DNA of 64,000 nt, from assembly GCA_032690845.1 (NCBI GenBank), contig CM064427.1, positions 6,025,501-6,089,500 of the forward strand. Direction: 5' to 3'. Both the position numbers and the translations under genes were made by a program. Shown here piece by piece: positions 44,830-57,163 of the stretch. How positions within the stretch are numbered: position 1 is the stretch's first letter; every line of letters starts with the position of its first letter. The notes beneath the pieces were generated by a model. It saw only the letters and a list, made by a program, of their open reading frames with translations. It had not been told where the DNA came from and did not search any database. The stretch is from Eleusine coracana subsp. coracana (lineage: Eukaryota; Streptophyta; Magnoliopsida; Poales; Poaceae).

Positions 44830-46487
44830 TGTAAGCTTCATGACCATTGGATCCCTGAGGTATGAATGTTTTGTTGATAGACAACAACTATGAAATTGTG
44901 GGCTAATATCTATATGAGTGTTGTCTATGTAGGAACCATCATTAATCTCTACTCCGAATCATATGGATGACTGTTGCCTCGGCGATTGATGACAATGACC
45001 ACAAGCATGGAGGCTTGGTGAGCTTGATGGAGTCCAAGGGTTGATAGAGATGGATCAAAGCTGATGACGAGCTATGGAGCAACTGTTGGGAACACTTGTC
45101 TAGTTGTTAGGGCTTTGAGTCCATAGGAAAAACGGGACTATCAAGGGGGTCTAGGTCATTCTCTTAGGTCATGTCTAGTCGGTGATGTGCAAGGTTGCTC
45201 CGTGAAATCACAGGCACTAGGTGACAGTGGAGAAGCCAAGGAGATGTTCAGAGAAGCTAGGAAACGAAGTCAAGCGAGGGCGAGGAGTTTCAGCTTCTGG
45301 ACGAAGTGACCGGACAGAGGGGTCAGAGGTGACCAGACTGTACGGTCACTAAGAGGTTTTGTCTGGAGTCTACAGTGAGCAGTGAGGAAACTGCCAAGTC
45401 TAGAAGACATAGAGACCGGACGGTCCGGTTAGTAGGTCTGAGAATTGGGTAGTGAGGAAGCAGTGCGTGAAATGTTTTTGGACTGGAGAGAGAAATGGAC
45501 CGGACGGTCCGGTCAATTGACCGTACGGTCCGGTCAGTGGAGAAGTCAGTAGGGGCAGAGCCGTTGGAGCTAAAGTTTGCAGTGACCGTACTGTCCGGTC
45601 AGGCAATGACCGGACTGTCCGGTCAGTAGGCTCAGAAAGATGATTTTGTGGAGCAACGACTAGTTGGAGGTGTTGGAAGCCTATATAGCTTCATTGCTGG
45701 GGTCTTGGAGACCTCTCTTGGCTAGTGGAATACCTGAGAGCATGTGGTAAGGTATAAGAGGAAAAGAGGAGAGAACTAGGAGAGGATATTGGATATCTTG
45801 AGAGTGCTTGTGAGAGTAACAAGGAGCGAGCTTGCACATCTAAGGCTAGGGTGTCCTTGAGGGTGTGATCTAGGTTGTTACTCTTGGTCTATGGTGAGAT
45901 CTAGACCGGTTAGGTATCGGTGATCGAGCCTATCGTGATTGGTTGTGAAGGCCGTCACCCGTTTATACATGGTTTGAGCCCGTCGGTGAAAGGGGCATCG
46001 CTAGTGAGCGCCCGTGCCAGCTCCGGGAGTCCGGCAAGTTCTCGAGGGAGGTGAGCTTGTGCCTTGGTGGCAGCAGTGACACACACCGTATCTTCATTCC
46101 GGAGTGATTGCGGGCTCGTGTGCGAGAACTCCACTTGGTGGTGGGAGGGATCGGGACTCTGGCGGGAGTGGTCCAACGAGGAGTAGGGGAAGGCACTATC
46201 CTTCCGAGACCTCGGGAAAAAAATCATAAGCATTCCTTAACCCTCTCTTTACTATTTCACATTTGTGTGCTCTAGTTGATAGGGTGACTTGTGGCTTGCA
46301 TAGGCTAGTGTGTTTAGCTTCTGTGTTTTGTTTTGCATCATGAACACTAGCATGCATAGGGTCTTGGCCTACTAGAACTGTTTAGGTTGCAACGCTTGTC
46401 AGGTTCTAGTGTTGTGAAATTAAAGTATTTGGATTCATGGTCGGCTACCAATTCACCCCCCCTCTTGGTAGGCCTTTGGTCCTTCCA
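44830..46487 (+). repeat. 5' LTR of the Sirevirus-like element (1658 bp)
   Basis: Contains a cluster of GACCGGACNGTCCGGTC-type palindromes (45415-45433, 45499-45537, 45583-45627). Its middle part, about 45450-46105, is absent from the 3' LTR. Confidence 0.9.
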
Positions 46488-46540
46488 TTTGGTATCAGAG
46501 CCAAGTGCTCAACTTTGAGGCTTCACCTCCTTGAGTAAGG

Positions 46541-48448
46541 ATGCAGGGAAAGGTGGGGAGTGTTCCTATTTTAGATGGGGAGGACTACGGGTATTGGAAG
46601 GCACGTATGCAAGCCTACCTGGAGTCCCTTGATCCAGAGATATGGATGGTGACCCATGAATCGGATGCGGATGTGAACCTTCTTGAACCTGATTTCATTA
46701 AGAACAACACTAAGGCCAAGAATGCTCTGTTCTCATGCATCTCTAAGGATGTGTTTGCTAGATTGGATTTGAGTTTGACAGTACACAGTATCTGAACTGA
46801 GATTCAGAGTATCCATGAGAGTACTAGTGATGTCAAAAAGGAAAGATACTATGTGCTAAAGAACAAGTATGATAACTTTGTTAGATTACCACATGAGAGA
46901 GCTAACACTATGTATTCTCATTTTCATGTGCTAGTGGAGGAGATCAATGCACTTGGGGATGACTTCAAGATCAAGCCTATGGAGGTCATCAAAAGATTCT
47001 TGAGGCTTTTCTAAGACCCCAAGTATGAGTCCATCATCACCTATACCTTGCAGGGTGACCTCAAGACCAAGACCATGAAGGATGTACTTGGCAAGATGAC
47101 TACCTTCAAGAGCTACCGGTTGGGGATGGATGATTCTCAACTATCCAACTTTGCTCTATAGGCTGACAAGCAAGAATCAAGCAAGAGCAAGAAAATGAAA
47201 ATTAAGACCTTCAAGAACAAGTTTGCTTCCAGGTCCAGGGGCAAGTGCTTCAATTGTGGCTCAAAGAATCACTTTGTCCGAGAGTGCCCAAAGCCCAAGA
47301 AAGAAGCATTCAAGTCACAAGATTCAAGTGAAGAAGAAGAAGAAGATGAAGACCCCAAAGCCAAGCAAAAGAATAAGAGGTTCTTCAACAAAGACAAGAG
47401 CAAGGGCAAAGGCAAAGCCAAAGACTCCAAGAAAAGATTCTCACGCAAGGCTCTTATTGGGGAGTGGACAAGCGACAACTCAAGTGATGAGTCCTCTTCC
47501 TCAAGTGATGAAGAAATGGCTGGCCTAGCCATGATCAAGACCACATCGCCACGAGCTCTCCCTCCACCTCCCACATGCCTTATGGCCTCGAGCCACCTTG
47601 GGGAGAGTGAGGACGAGAGTATCAGTGACAACGATGACGAGGAGCACACCTGTGCCGAGTTGTGGAGTATGATTGAGCAAGCCCGCAACATCACCGTCAA
47701 GAAATCTAAAATGTTAGATGTGGTAAGAAAAGAGTGTAAGTTGGCTAAGGACCGTGTTGGTGACCTTAAGAGTGAGCTCAAGGACCTTGTCACATCTCAT
47801 GAGGCCCTAAACAAGAGTTATGACAAACTCAAGGGTGGTCATATAGAGCTTCATGAGAAGTACAAGGCCCTTGAGATTGCTTATGAGGCCATCAATGTTG
47901 AGAACCTTGCCTGTCCCTCCTCTAGTTCATCAACGAGCAATGCTTCTACTATGTGTGATGAACTAACCAGCTCAAATGAGGTTTCTTGTCTTGAGCCATT
48001 TGTTTTGAAGGAATATCTCAAGCTCAAGGAAAAAAGGAAAATGGTGATGGACGTCTTCGAGAGACTTGCACATGGTAGAGCCATCCACAACGAGATTCTT
48101 GGGAAGAATCTTGTGAAGAATGTCTCCCACCATGGACTTGGCTCATATCCTGCCTCCATCGACATTATCAGGGCGAGTGACTCCATTCCCGAATGGGTCA
48201 AACCCCTACTCGCCGATGACTACTATTGTGAGAGGTGTTGCAAGGATGGCCACACTATCAAAGATTGTCCTATGGTGAGAAGTTCTATTATTTTGCCTAA
48301 CCCTAACTTGTTCCTTGAGAACACCCACTTCAAGCTTTTGAGGGACAAGGGTGGCAAGGTGAAAGCAAAGGCTTTGGGACCACCAAACAAGAAGAGAAAG
48401 GTCAAGAGCATATGGGTACCTAAGTGCATAGTTGATCTTGAGAGGTAG
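46541..48448 (+). pseudogene. Sirevirus-like gag, one frame with internal stops
   Basis: The frame from ATG 46541 (MQGKVGSVPILDGEDYGYW, the copia gag start) stays in phase to 48448. Internal stops lie at 46793-46795 (TGA), 47012-47014 (TAA) and 47159-47161 (TAG), and there are no frameshifts. Domains in order are the UBN2-type gag, the zinc knuckle CFNCGSKNHFVRECP (47248-47292), a Lys-rich then acidic Ser-rich region, and a long coiled coil (about 47700-47890). A second CCHC-like CERCCKDGHTIKDCP (48229-48273) follows. The long gag with coiled coil and second knuckle is typical of Sireviruses. The uninterrupted last part (47195-48448, 417 aa) could still be translated. Confidence 0.82.
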
Positions 48449-50493
48449 ACCGCATACAAGTGGGTGCCCAAGAACAAGACCTAGATGGTGGTGGTGGTGG
48501 ACTGAGAGCTTCATGAAGATCATGTGAAGTCCACCACAAGTGACATGGACCTCAACGACCTATCTACTCATGAGGAAGGTATCCGTGTGTCTTTCTTTGT
48601 TCTTGTTTGTTGTAGTGTGTTTTTCTTTCTCTTGAATTGCATGGTACTTTAGGACTCCTTTATGACTAGTATGCTTTCCATCCATGCATGTGTAAATAAC
48701 TAAAAGAAAAACACATAAAAAATTAGTCAATGTCTAACCCATCCAAGATAGTTATAAGCAAGGGGGAGTGCTTGAGATGGTGGTTTGACTTCTCTCAAGG
48801 CAAGGGTATGGCTTATAGTGAGTAAGCTTGGGAGGGGTTCAAACTTGACATTGTTAGGTTTCCTTTGTGTCTTATTTAACTTTGCTTGCATCCACATGGC
48901 ATGTTTACTTTCATTGCATTTGTAAAATGCTTGTTGCATGTATCATATAGGAAACACAAAGGAGGCTTGTCTCACTTGGAGAAAGTTGTGCCTCATGATC
49001 AATATGAGAGAACATCTCCATAAGTGTGACCAAAGGAAAGGATTGTGCTTATGCCCATTAAGCAAGCTCTTATGAACTCCGAGGTTAAATCTACTCACGC
49101 GGTTCATGGAATAAGGCTCATACATACCTATTTGGTTCTTATTGCCTTGGATTTTATTTGCTCAATCTTTCATTTGGCATTTGCAAAAATTATAGGGCCA
49201 TAGAGTGCCGCTATTTTAAAAGGATTGTTTGAGAGTTCCCTTCATATTCCAAGTGCAGTGTTTATTTGAGTGTTTAGCAAGGGCACTTAGAAAATGGAGA
49301 AAATCCTTGACTCAGCGAAATTTCTAGTAGTGACCGTACAATCCGATCACTGGACCATACAGTTCGGTCAGTGGCTTTGTGCACAGTGCCTAGGGGGAGT
49401 CTGGTTGTAGAGACCGGATAGAACGGTCCTAGAGACTATACCGTCTGGTCTACACAATGGCCAACAGACCCTAAACTGACCGGACGGTCCGGTCTAGAGA
49501 CCGTACTGTCCGGTCACTATGATTGAATCGCGAGAAGTCCTTCAATTTGTGATTGTTGATCTGCTCTCTTTGGATCTCGGCCGTCGGTGTGTAATTGACT
49601 TAGGTCAAAATCACTTGTCTCCTTCCTCGTTCTCATCCCCGAAGCCGAGACCACGCATAGGACGTCGCCGCCTCGTCGTTCCCGTCGACGCTGCACCTCG
49701 CTGAGCTCGCCGCACGTCATCGATCCTGCCACGTGCACCTCGCCAGCACTGCCGCCCGCGCTCCCGCTCACCGCAGCTGCGCTCGCTCGCAAGATCCCTA
49801 GCGTTGCCGCACTCATTGAGCACCTACGCCGCCAAAGCTTGCGCTGCCACCATCGTGCATCATCGCTGCTGTCACCGCCTGTTGCCTCGCCGCCGACGAG
49901 CTCCAGTGCCGCCTCTGCTCCTTGCACGTGTGTCCAGCACCACAGAGCCAACACCCACTAGGAGCCTAGGGCAAAGTTCATCTTTTTCCCACTTCCATTG
50001 TCGGCAAGCCAAAGCTTCATTTTTCCGGCGATCGGTTGCTAGTTCATCTTCGTGTTCGTCTTCGGGATCCTTAGTGTATTGAGCTAATCTCCTATTTTCA
50101 TCAGTTGCACCCTAATTCTGAGTAGTTAGCTTTAATTGATGCAATTAAATTGACTGCCCATGTTTAGTTGCATCAATTGCAAATTGACTCAACCTAGTTG
50201 CAATTAATTCCCTGCATATCTGTTAATTGCAATTCTAGGATTTGTCTCTCGTTTAGTCTCCATTTAGATTTATTGCCTATTATTTGACTGCACACTAGAT
50301 GACTTGCACCAGCCACATATAGTCGATGATCACTGTTGTTACTTTGCTTAATTGTGTAGTGATCATGTCCTTCATTCTGTGCTAGGATTTCTATTGCGCA
50401 TTCTTACCTACCGGTGCTTTGCTAATAGATGTATTAGGTTCTATGCTCATCCTATCTATACCTACGTGCGTGCAGTGACAGCAGTCAGCAGCA
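48449..50493. other. Non-coding spacer between the two ORFs of the element
   Basis: About 2 kb without domain-bearing frames. 49330-49515 holds several palindromic ACCGGACGGTCCGGT-type motifs like those in the LTRs. A GC-rich stretch at 49640-49960 follows, then an AT-rich leader up to the second ORF (ATG at 50494/50497). Confidence 0.55.
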
Positions 50494-52860
50494 GTGATGG
50501 CAGGATCTGGTCAGGATAAGGGCAAGGGCAAGATGCCAGAGAAGCCAAAGAGTAGGAAGAGGACCAGGCTAGACTTAGAGTCAGAGAGAGCTAGGAGGGT
50601 TGCTTGGCACTTGGATGCCATGGAGGAGTCACACAGGACACCAGGGATACGGTTGATCCTAGAGCCATTTGGTGACACTCAGGGACTCAGGAGGAGTACC
50701 CGGTAGAGGACAGTGCTTGCCACAGGAGTCACTCCAGCACCTTGGTCACAGAGTACTCCGGCTTCCCGTCAGGGGAGGTTGTCAAGACCTGCGGAGCAGG
50801 GATCCTCCAGGCAACAGGAGGAGTCTGAGGAGGAGGTGTTAGAGGAGGAGACCTCAGAGTTAGGGTCTAAGGAGTCAGAGTCAGAGGAGGAGTAGCCAGC
50901 ACAGCCAGAGTAGACAGGACCCCAGAGGTCAGCTCACCGGGCAGGAGACCTGAGGTGCACCTATACAGTGTGCACGAGGAGGCTGCAGAGACTTGTTGAG
51001 GCAGCCAGGGAACCAGGCATATATAAGGTTCCTGCAAAGGACCTTAAGGCACTACGTCTAGTCTCCTTTGAGCAGTGAGTTCCAGTCCCCAGAGATCCCG
51101 CTGCTGGAGAGAGGTACTGAACAGGCCTCAAGAGGAGGATTGGGGAGGGACTCAGACGCTACCTTGCCAGGAAGGGCAAGTCTGGGCTATTTGTGCCACA
51201 CCAGTACATGACTTAGCAGGCCATAAGGAGGGCCACCAACACTGACATGGAGCAGTACTTCATGTACTTGCCAGGGCTAGCAGAGCTAGTTACTGATCCA
51301 TACAGGTACAGAGAGGACATTGTCCTAGAGTTCTATGCGACACTACGGGTTGCTAGAGACCGCTCAGAGATCTGGTTCTTGTTTAGAGGGCAGCCACAAC
51401 GTGGACCAGAGAGGATCTCATTGCTAACCTAGGACTTCTGGCTTCAGACTTTCAGCTCTATAGGAGTGCCTATGGGACCCTTGCCCCACCCCGTAGACCA
51501 CAGGGAGGGATGCTACCATCAGACAACATGGTGTCGATCGCCTTTTCACCACCACACACCCTAGGCTTTGAGAGAGGCCTTACGAGACTCACCGCAGAGG
51601 CTAAGGTGGTTAGAGCGATAGTCAAGGACTATCATTCCCAGGTCTAGCTACAGAGAGGAGTTTACACTACTTCACTAGTGGGCTGTAGCTGCTATTCTGA
51701 GGAGAGAGCAAATTGACTTGGTAGATTTACTGATTAGAGAGATGGAGGAGGTTATTTCTAAGAGGGTAGGAGGACGTCACTTGGTCTATGCTCCCTACAT
51801 TTGCTATCTCTTGAGGAGGATGGGCCTAGTAACAGAGGAGCAGTACGACGCATTCCCTGAGGTGACCACCAGTTACGCACCTTGAGTCCCCAGAGGATCG
51901 CAGTCGGCCTCTAGTCAGCAAATAGGGGAGGAGGAGCAGGAGTCACCGCCAGTCCCTCACGAGCAGGCAGCTCATCCAGAGATGGTGGTTCCTGAGTCAG
52001 CTACCACAGGAGCACCTCCCTAGCCGACAGGTACTCAGTCCGAGGATGCTATCACCGTTACAACACTTGCAGGTCGCCTGGGTGAGTTCTCTAGAGTGCA
52101 GCTGAGGATAGATGTCAGATGATGGAGGTCATCAGGGGACAGACAGATCTTCAGAGACAGTAGATGGCACTAGTGACCACCCTGATGACTCAGATGGCGG
52201 AGCTCACCAGAGGATAGACTGGCCAGCAGGCAGGAGTACCGATACTACCACAGTTTCAGCAACTTCCGACACAGCCAGGCCCCTTCACTGCTTTGATGAC
52301 AACTCAGTCCAGCGGGCTGTCACACTCAGGGGTGTTACCGACAGGGGGAGCAGGATAAACACTCTTCAGCTCAGTTCTCCCTCGTGTCTGCCTTCTCTGT
52401 GTCTGCATTGTTTACTTCAGCGACACACTCTTCTACTTTGCAGATGGCAGGACCTTCCACCTTACAGCACTTACCGGTCAGAAGCCTGGTCTCAGAGATA
52501 GTGCACACAACCCGAGCAGAGTCAGCCCCAGAGTCAGCTACAGCTCCACCTTCCACTGCTACAGTCAACACGCTCACACCTCAGGTAGCAGAGGATCTTG
52601 TCCGCGGAGGCTTCTCACAGCAGGATGTGGCGGACCTCACTTTTCTCTAGGCTTCAGTAGCTCAGGAGACTGCCACAGTCACACCAACAGAGCCGAACAG
52701 AGGGTCTGAGTCACCGTTAGAGGAGCTTGAGTTCTTCGAGCAACTAGATGTTCAGGCGACACAGGCTCAGGGAGCACAGCAGGATCTAGCACAACAGCAG
52801 CCAGGAGCAAAGCCTTCAGAGGACATCGCTGCACCACTTCCTTCGACCATGAGCGCTTAG
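50494..52860 (+). pseudogene. Second ORF of the element, plant-transposon-protein-like
   Basis: Starts MMAGSGQDKGKGKMPEKPKS with a basic stretch and an acidic Ser/Glu-rich tract (50800-50890). A conserved-looking core follows (SGLFVPHQYM; YREDIVLEFYATLRVARDRS, 51307-51366), then HLVYAPYICYLLRRMGL (about 51779-51829) and a Gln/Pro/Thr-rich tail. The EFYATL core resembles the plant transposon protein/Athila ORF family found in retroelements. This is an inference from a short motif. One frame is kept from 50494 to 51432 with stops only at 50704, 50893, 50911, 51076, 51118, 51214 and 51430. Later frame changes occur. Its role is unknown. It sits where pol would be. Confidence 0.5.
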
Positions 52861-53474
52861 ATGTTCACTTTTTCCTGCTTTTTGTTGCTTGTTGCCTAAT
52901 GGGGAGAAGTATGTCATAGGTCTAGGGGGAGCTGGAGTGTGATCCTATGCAATTGATTTAGTAGCTTGTATCTAGGAGGAGCTACCGGGATTTTGGGTTA
53001 GATACCTTTGGTTCTTATTTTGAGGAGTTATTCGTTCTTTGTGGATTATCATGAGTCATGTTTTCATTCGCTTGTGTTTGAGTCATCTTGATCTTACTTG
53101 GTTTATTTATTTCATGCGCAGTGCTTGTTCTTTGTTTTATCCTGTTTGCCTGTGTATGATGCCATGATGATGAGTGCTTGTTCCTTAATTCCTTGCATGT
53201 TCATGCCTATTCTGTTGCATCTCACCTTTCATGTCTTGCATTTGCATGTCTTTATGCTTTCCTTTAATATATTGCCATGGCATGCATGCACTATCATCTA
53301 GAATGTGCTTTTCTTTCTTTTCCGTTGTGCTCTTGATGATTGATTGTTTGAGTAGGACCTTGTGCGTTTCTCTCTTATGCTTTAGCGGTTCCTCTTGATT
53401 GTAGTGTAGCTCTTTTAGCCTTGTTGTTTTATTGATAAGTAGTGGTTGTCATCAATCACCAAAATAGGGGAGAT

Positions 53475-54486
53475 TGTAAGCTTCATGACCATTGGATCCC
53501 CGAGGTATGAATGTTTTGGTGATATATGACAACTATGAAATTGTGGGCTAATATCTACATGAGTGTTGTCTATGTAGGAACCATCATTAATCTCTACTCC
53601 AAATCATATGGATGACGGATGCCTTGGCAATTGATGACAATGACCACAAGCATGGAGGCTTGGTGAGCTTGTTGGAGTCCAAGGGTTGATGGAGATGGAT
53701 CAAAGCTGAGGACAAGCTATAGAGCAAGTGTTGGGAGCACTTGTCTAGTTGTTAGGGCTTTGAGTCCATAGGAAAAACCGGACTATCAAGGGGGTCTAGG
53801 TCATTCTCTTAGGTCATGTCTAGTCGGTGATGTGCAAGGTTGCTCCGTGAAATCACAGGCACTAGGTGACAGTGGAGAAGCCAAGGAGATGTTCAGAGAA
53901 GCCAGGAAATGAAGTCAAGCGAGGACGAGGAGTTTCAGCTTCTGGACAAAGTGACCGGACAGACGGGTTAGAGGTGACCGGACTGTACGGTCACTAAGAG
54001 GTTTTGTCCAGAGTCTACAATGAGCAGTGAGGAAACTGCTAAGTCTGGAAGACCTAGAGACCGGACGGTCCGGTCAGTAGGTCTGGGAGTTGGGACCGGG
54101 ACTGATTGCGGGCTCATGTGCGAGAACTCCACTTGGTGGCGGGAGGGACTAGGAGTGTTGCAGGAGTGGTCCAATGTGGAGTAGGGGAAGGCGCCATCCT
54201 TCTAAGACCTCAGAAAAAAATCATTAGCATTTCTTGACCCCCTCTTTACTATTCCGCATTTGTGTGCTCTAGTTGATAGGGTGACTTGTGGCTTGCATAG
54301 GCTAGTGTATTTAGCTTTCATGTTTTGTTTTGCATCATGAACACTAGCATGCATAGGGTCTTGGCCTACTAGAACTATTTAGGTTGTAACGCTTGTCGGG
54401 TTCTAGTGGTGTGAAATTGAAGTATTTGGATTCGTGGTCGGCTACCGATTCACCCCCCCCCTCTTGGTAAGCCTTCGGTCCTTTCA
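53475..54486 (+). repeat. 3' LTR of the Sirevirus-like element (1012 bp, internally deleted)
   Basis: Matches the 5' LTR on both sides but lacks about 650 bp. The junction lies near 54094-54106, where GAGTTGGGACC runs into ATTGCGGGCTC. Confidence 0.9.
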
Positions 54487-54491
54487 CTAAG

Positions 54492-56250
54492 TCTTGAAAA
54501 GACTTTTCTCACAATTCTTCTAAGATTGTAATGAGAGTAATGGAGCAATGTGCTTCATGCACATATAAGTTTGACATAGTCAAATTTCCACTTATTTGAT
54601 ATGTGTGGATCATATTCATTTTATCCTTTCGTAGGATAATTTATTCCATAGGATTGAAAATGTAGAAGTTGCTTCAATAATGCAACATTCAAGAGAGATC
54701 TTTAAGATCGTACACCAGTCTTTATTTCTAGTTGGGGATTACACCAAATACCTTCATGGTATCATATGAAATCATACTTCTATTGCTAGCATGTAATTTT
54801 GAAGTACTTGTGATTCTATATTCATCGAATCGGGTTGAAATCCTTCAAGGATCAGCGGTGTTTATTTCATAATTCGATTGGTAAAGTCATTCATTGACTT
54901 ATTCCTTCATGGATATATCTCTTTAATGAGATGCTCTAGATGAGATTTTTCATTTAGTGAAGCTCCTTTGTGGACGCGTCATTTCTGTGAGATGCTCTTC
55001 ATGAGACTTCTCATATAAAATCTTTCAAGGATTTCATTGTATGGATTTTCATAGTCCACTCGATTCACTGCATTTATTCAATATGACTTGCCAGAAATAA
55101 TTAGAACATTTCATGTGTAGGAGTATAATTCTTCGTGACTTATGAACCATAAATTTCACCATTATTTATGCTTCATCCTCAATTGCTTTATTTATTGACC
55201 CGATGTAAATGTTGCAAGCATTTATGCCATGGACTTTGTTTCCGAATCCGGATTCTCATAAGAGAAACAATAGCTATATTTTAGAGGAAATGTTGTTAAC
55301 AATACTTCAATTCTCTCCCACATTCATCTTTCAAGATGATTCAATACCATATCTTGGTTGTTCTTTATTCCCTTACTATATATGCGCGCTTATAATAATG
55401 GGTTCATATTCGTGATGCTCTCTTCATGATATTTTTTCTTCGTGAAATATACGAGTGAGGAGTTTCTTCAATGAGTGATCAACTCTAGAACCTATAGTTA
55501 TCCATAAGGATGGAACAAATGACTTCTATATCATTCTACCATGATATATATATATATATATATATATATACAGGCGTCCCCGTAATATATCAATTCAATG
55601 ATCATTTTACTTCATGTAAAATATAGCTTCTAATTTGTAACTTCAAGTTACACTCATCTTTGCTTCAATGCAAATTTATCTGGCATTCATTTGAGCTTCA
55701 TGCTCATATGTAGTGCGTGAATATATTTCTTCTAGGAATATTGATGATCATGATCATTTTCTTCTTGAAAATATGTAAGGCATTAATTTCACTGGCATTC
55801 ACTCCCCCTAATGCCGTCATCAAATCATTCAATAGCATATTTACAAATGTATCCCCTATGATGAGCTTCAGCGATGTACCTTCAAGATTGATCCATCTCT
55901 CACTTCATGTGAGTGGCCATTCATATATGCTATTATGGTGAAAAATCTTCAATAATTTCACGCACATTCTATAAATTCATATGCAGTGAACTAGACATGT
56001 ACTGTGTCCAGTTTCTATTGTGCGTGCTTTACCAATGCTCTGTAGGTGGAGGATATTCTAAACTTCGAGTTCATTTTCTCTAATACAAGGATACATTCCG
56101 TGGATTCCTTTAGCTTCCCAGTCGATATTCGCCTTTAGAGAGATGCTTGCCTCCCGCTAATATCGGGAAATAGTCTTCACTAAAAATACAATTAGCGAAC
56201 CGAGCCGTATGCAAATATCCAATGGAGGGCTCTAAATACTTGATTATGAA
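54492..56250 (-). other. Decayed outer copia interior, no domain readable
   Basis: AT-rich DNA of the outer copia element between the nested insertion and its integrase remnant. I cannot read RT motifs on the minus strand here. A TA microsatellite lies at 55543-55570. Confidence 0.5.
55543..55570. repeat. (TA)n microsatellite
   Basis: A pure AT/TA run of 28 nt within the outer copia element. Confidence 0.92.
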
Positions 56251-56257
56251 TGGGGTT

Positions 56258-56443
56258 TCATAGCCAACGTAAACTTCGAGTTTCCGTTATGCACCCATTG
56301 TAGTTCACTGAGGTTTCAACACCTCCAAATCTTCGTAAGTGGGAAACACGCACCATATCTAACAGTGTATATTCATGTGTATCCTTAATTGAGTTAGTGC
56401 TGCTGCATGCAACACTGCATGCCCCCAAACAAGAGGTAGGCAA
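56258..56443 (-). pseudogene. copia integrase segment (outer element)
   Basis: The minus-strand frame contains VSHLRRFGGVETSV, matching the copia integrase C-terminal region pattern (ISHLRxFGCxVYV). Short and decayed. Confidence 0.6.
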
Positions 56444-56699
56444 TGAGTAATTCTACAATAGCAGTCCTGCTATCATTGATTCTGCTTAAATCTTAAGCTT
56501 GGGTCGAGTGATTAGTTTCCCTTTTGCACATACGACGTACAAAATCTTCTTGATTTGAGAAAACTTACTTCAAGTTGTGACTCTTTGAATTCTTCATGAT
56601 TCTTTGCATCATATTGATCATAATGAGAGGTCCTTTGCCTTCATTTGTCATTGATTTCTTCATGAAATTCATTTGCATGGAAGTCCTTAAAATCTTAAC

Positions 56700-56920
56700 A
56701 ATGTCTGAGTAAACTCAAAATAAAGTAATGCATCATGGATTACCACTTGCGTTTCAATTGTTAGGACGATTGTGGCCCTGCATGTGCCAACAATTCGAGT
56801 ATCATTGTGAATGATAGTAGTTGTATCTCCATCATACTTTCATAGTGTTTGGAAATAACAAGTGTCCCTTAGAACGGTGGCGGTAGTGCAACTGTCTACG
56901 AGACAGAGCTCCTCATTCAT
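56700..56920 (-). pseudogene. copia protease segment (outer element)
   Basis: The minus strand reads ELCLVDSCTTATVLRDTCYF, then VGTCRATIVL. This corresponds to the copia aspartic protease pattern (CLVDSGTTHTILRD...GTGRATI). The active-site Gly is changed to Cys and stops occur. Confidence 0.75.
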
Positions 56921-57163
56921 AGCCATTGTACTCCATGACACAATAATGTATAAACAATAGAGTAAAATGATGCAAAAATTTCTCATAGACTAATATGATA
57001 TATTAATGAGAAATGTTCTCTTCGTGAGAGTACATAGATAAACCACCTAATTCCTTGTAGGAATCAATACATAATACACCCCTATTAGTACTGCGTAGAT
57101 TTGATTCTAGGTAGTCTACGAGACTACTTGGAATCTTCATGCACACTTTCTTGGTCCTATAAT

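Larger units (their letters stand above)
44830..54486 (+). mobile_element. Non-autonomous Sirevirus-like LTR element with gag and a second ORF but no pol
   Basis: LTRs are 44830-46487 (1658 bp) and 53475-54486 (1012 bp), beginning TGTAAGCTTCATGACCATTG and ending CCTTCCA or CTTTCA. The TSD CTAAG is perfect (44825-44829 and 54487-54491). The PBS TGGTATCAGAGCC lies at 46490-46502, and the purine tract AAAATAGGGGAGAT is at 53461-53474. The interior encodes a long gag (46541-48448) and a separate ORF (50494 to about 52860). No protease, integrase, RT or RNase H is present in the 7-kb interior. Palindromic GACCGGAC...GTCCGGTC motifs in the LTRs and at 49330-49515 resemble the conserved palindromes described for Sireviruses. 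It must have relied on an autonomous relative. Confidence 0.88.

Noticed and set aside
45400..45630. Regularly recurring GACCGGAC palindromes taken as a possible CRISPR-like or satellite array
   Set aside because: Spacing is irregular, the units are part of an LTR, and the sequence is a plant genome.
48206..48523. Minus-strand frames antisense to the Sirevirus-like gag
   Set aside because: Shadow frames of the gag coding strand, with no domain of their own.
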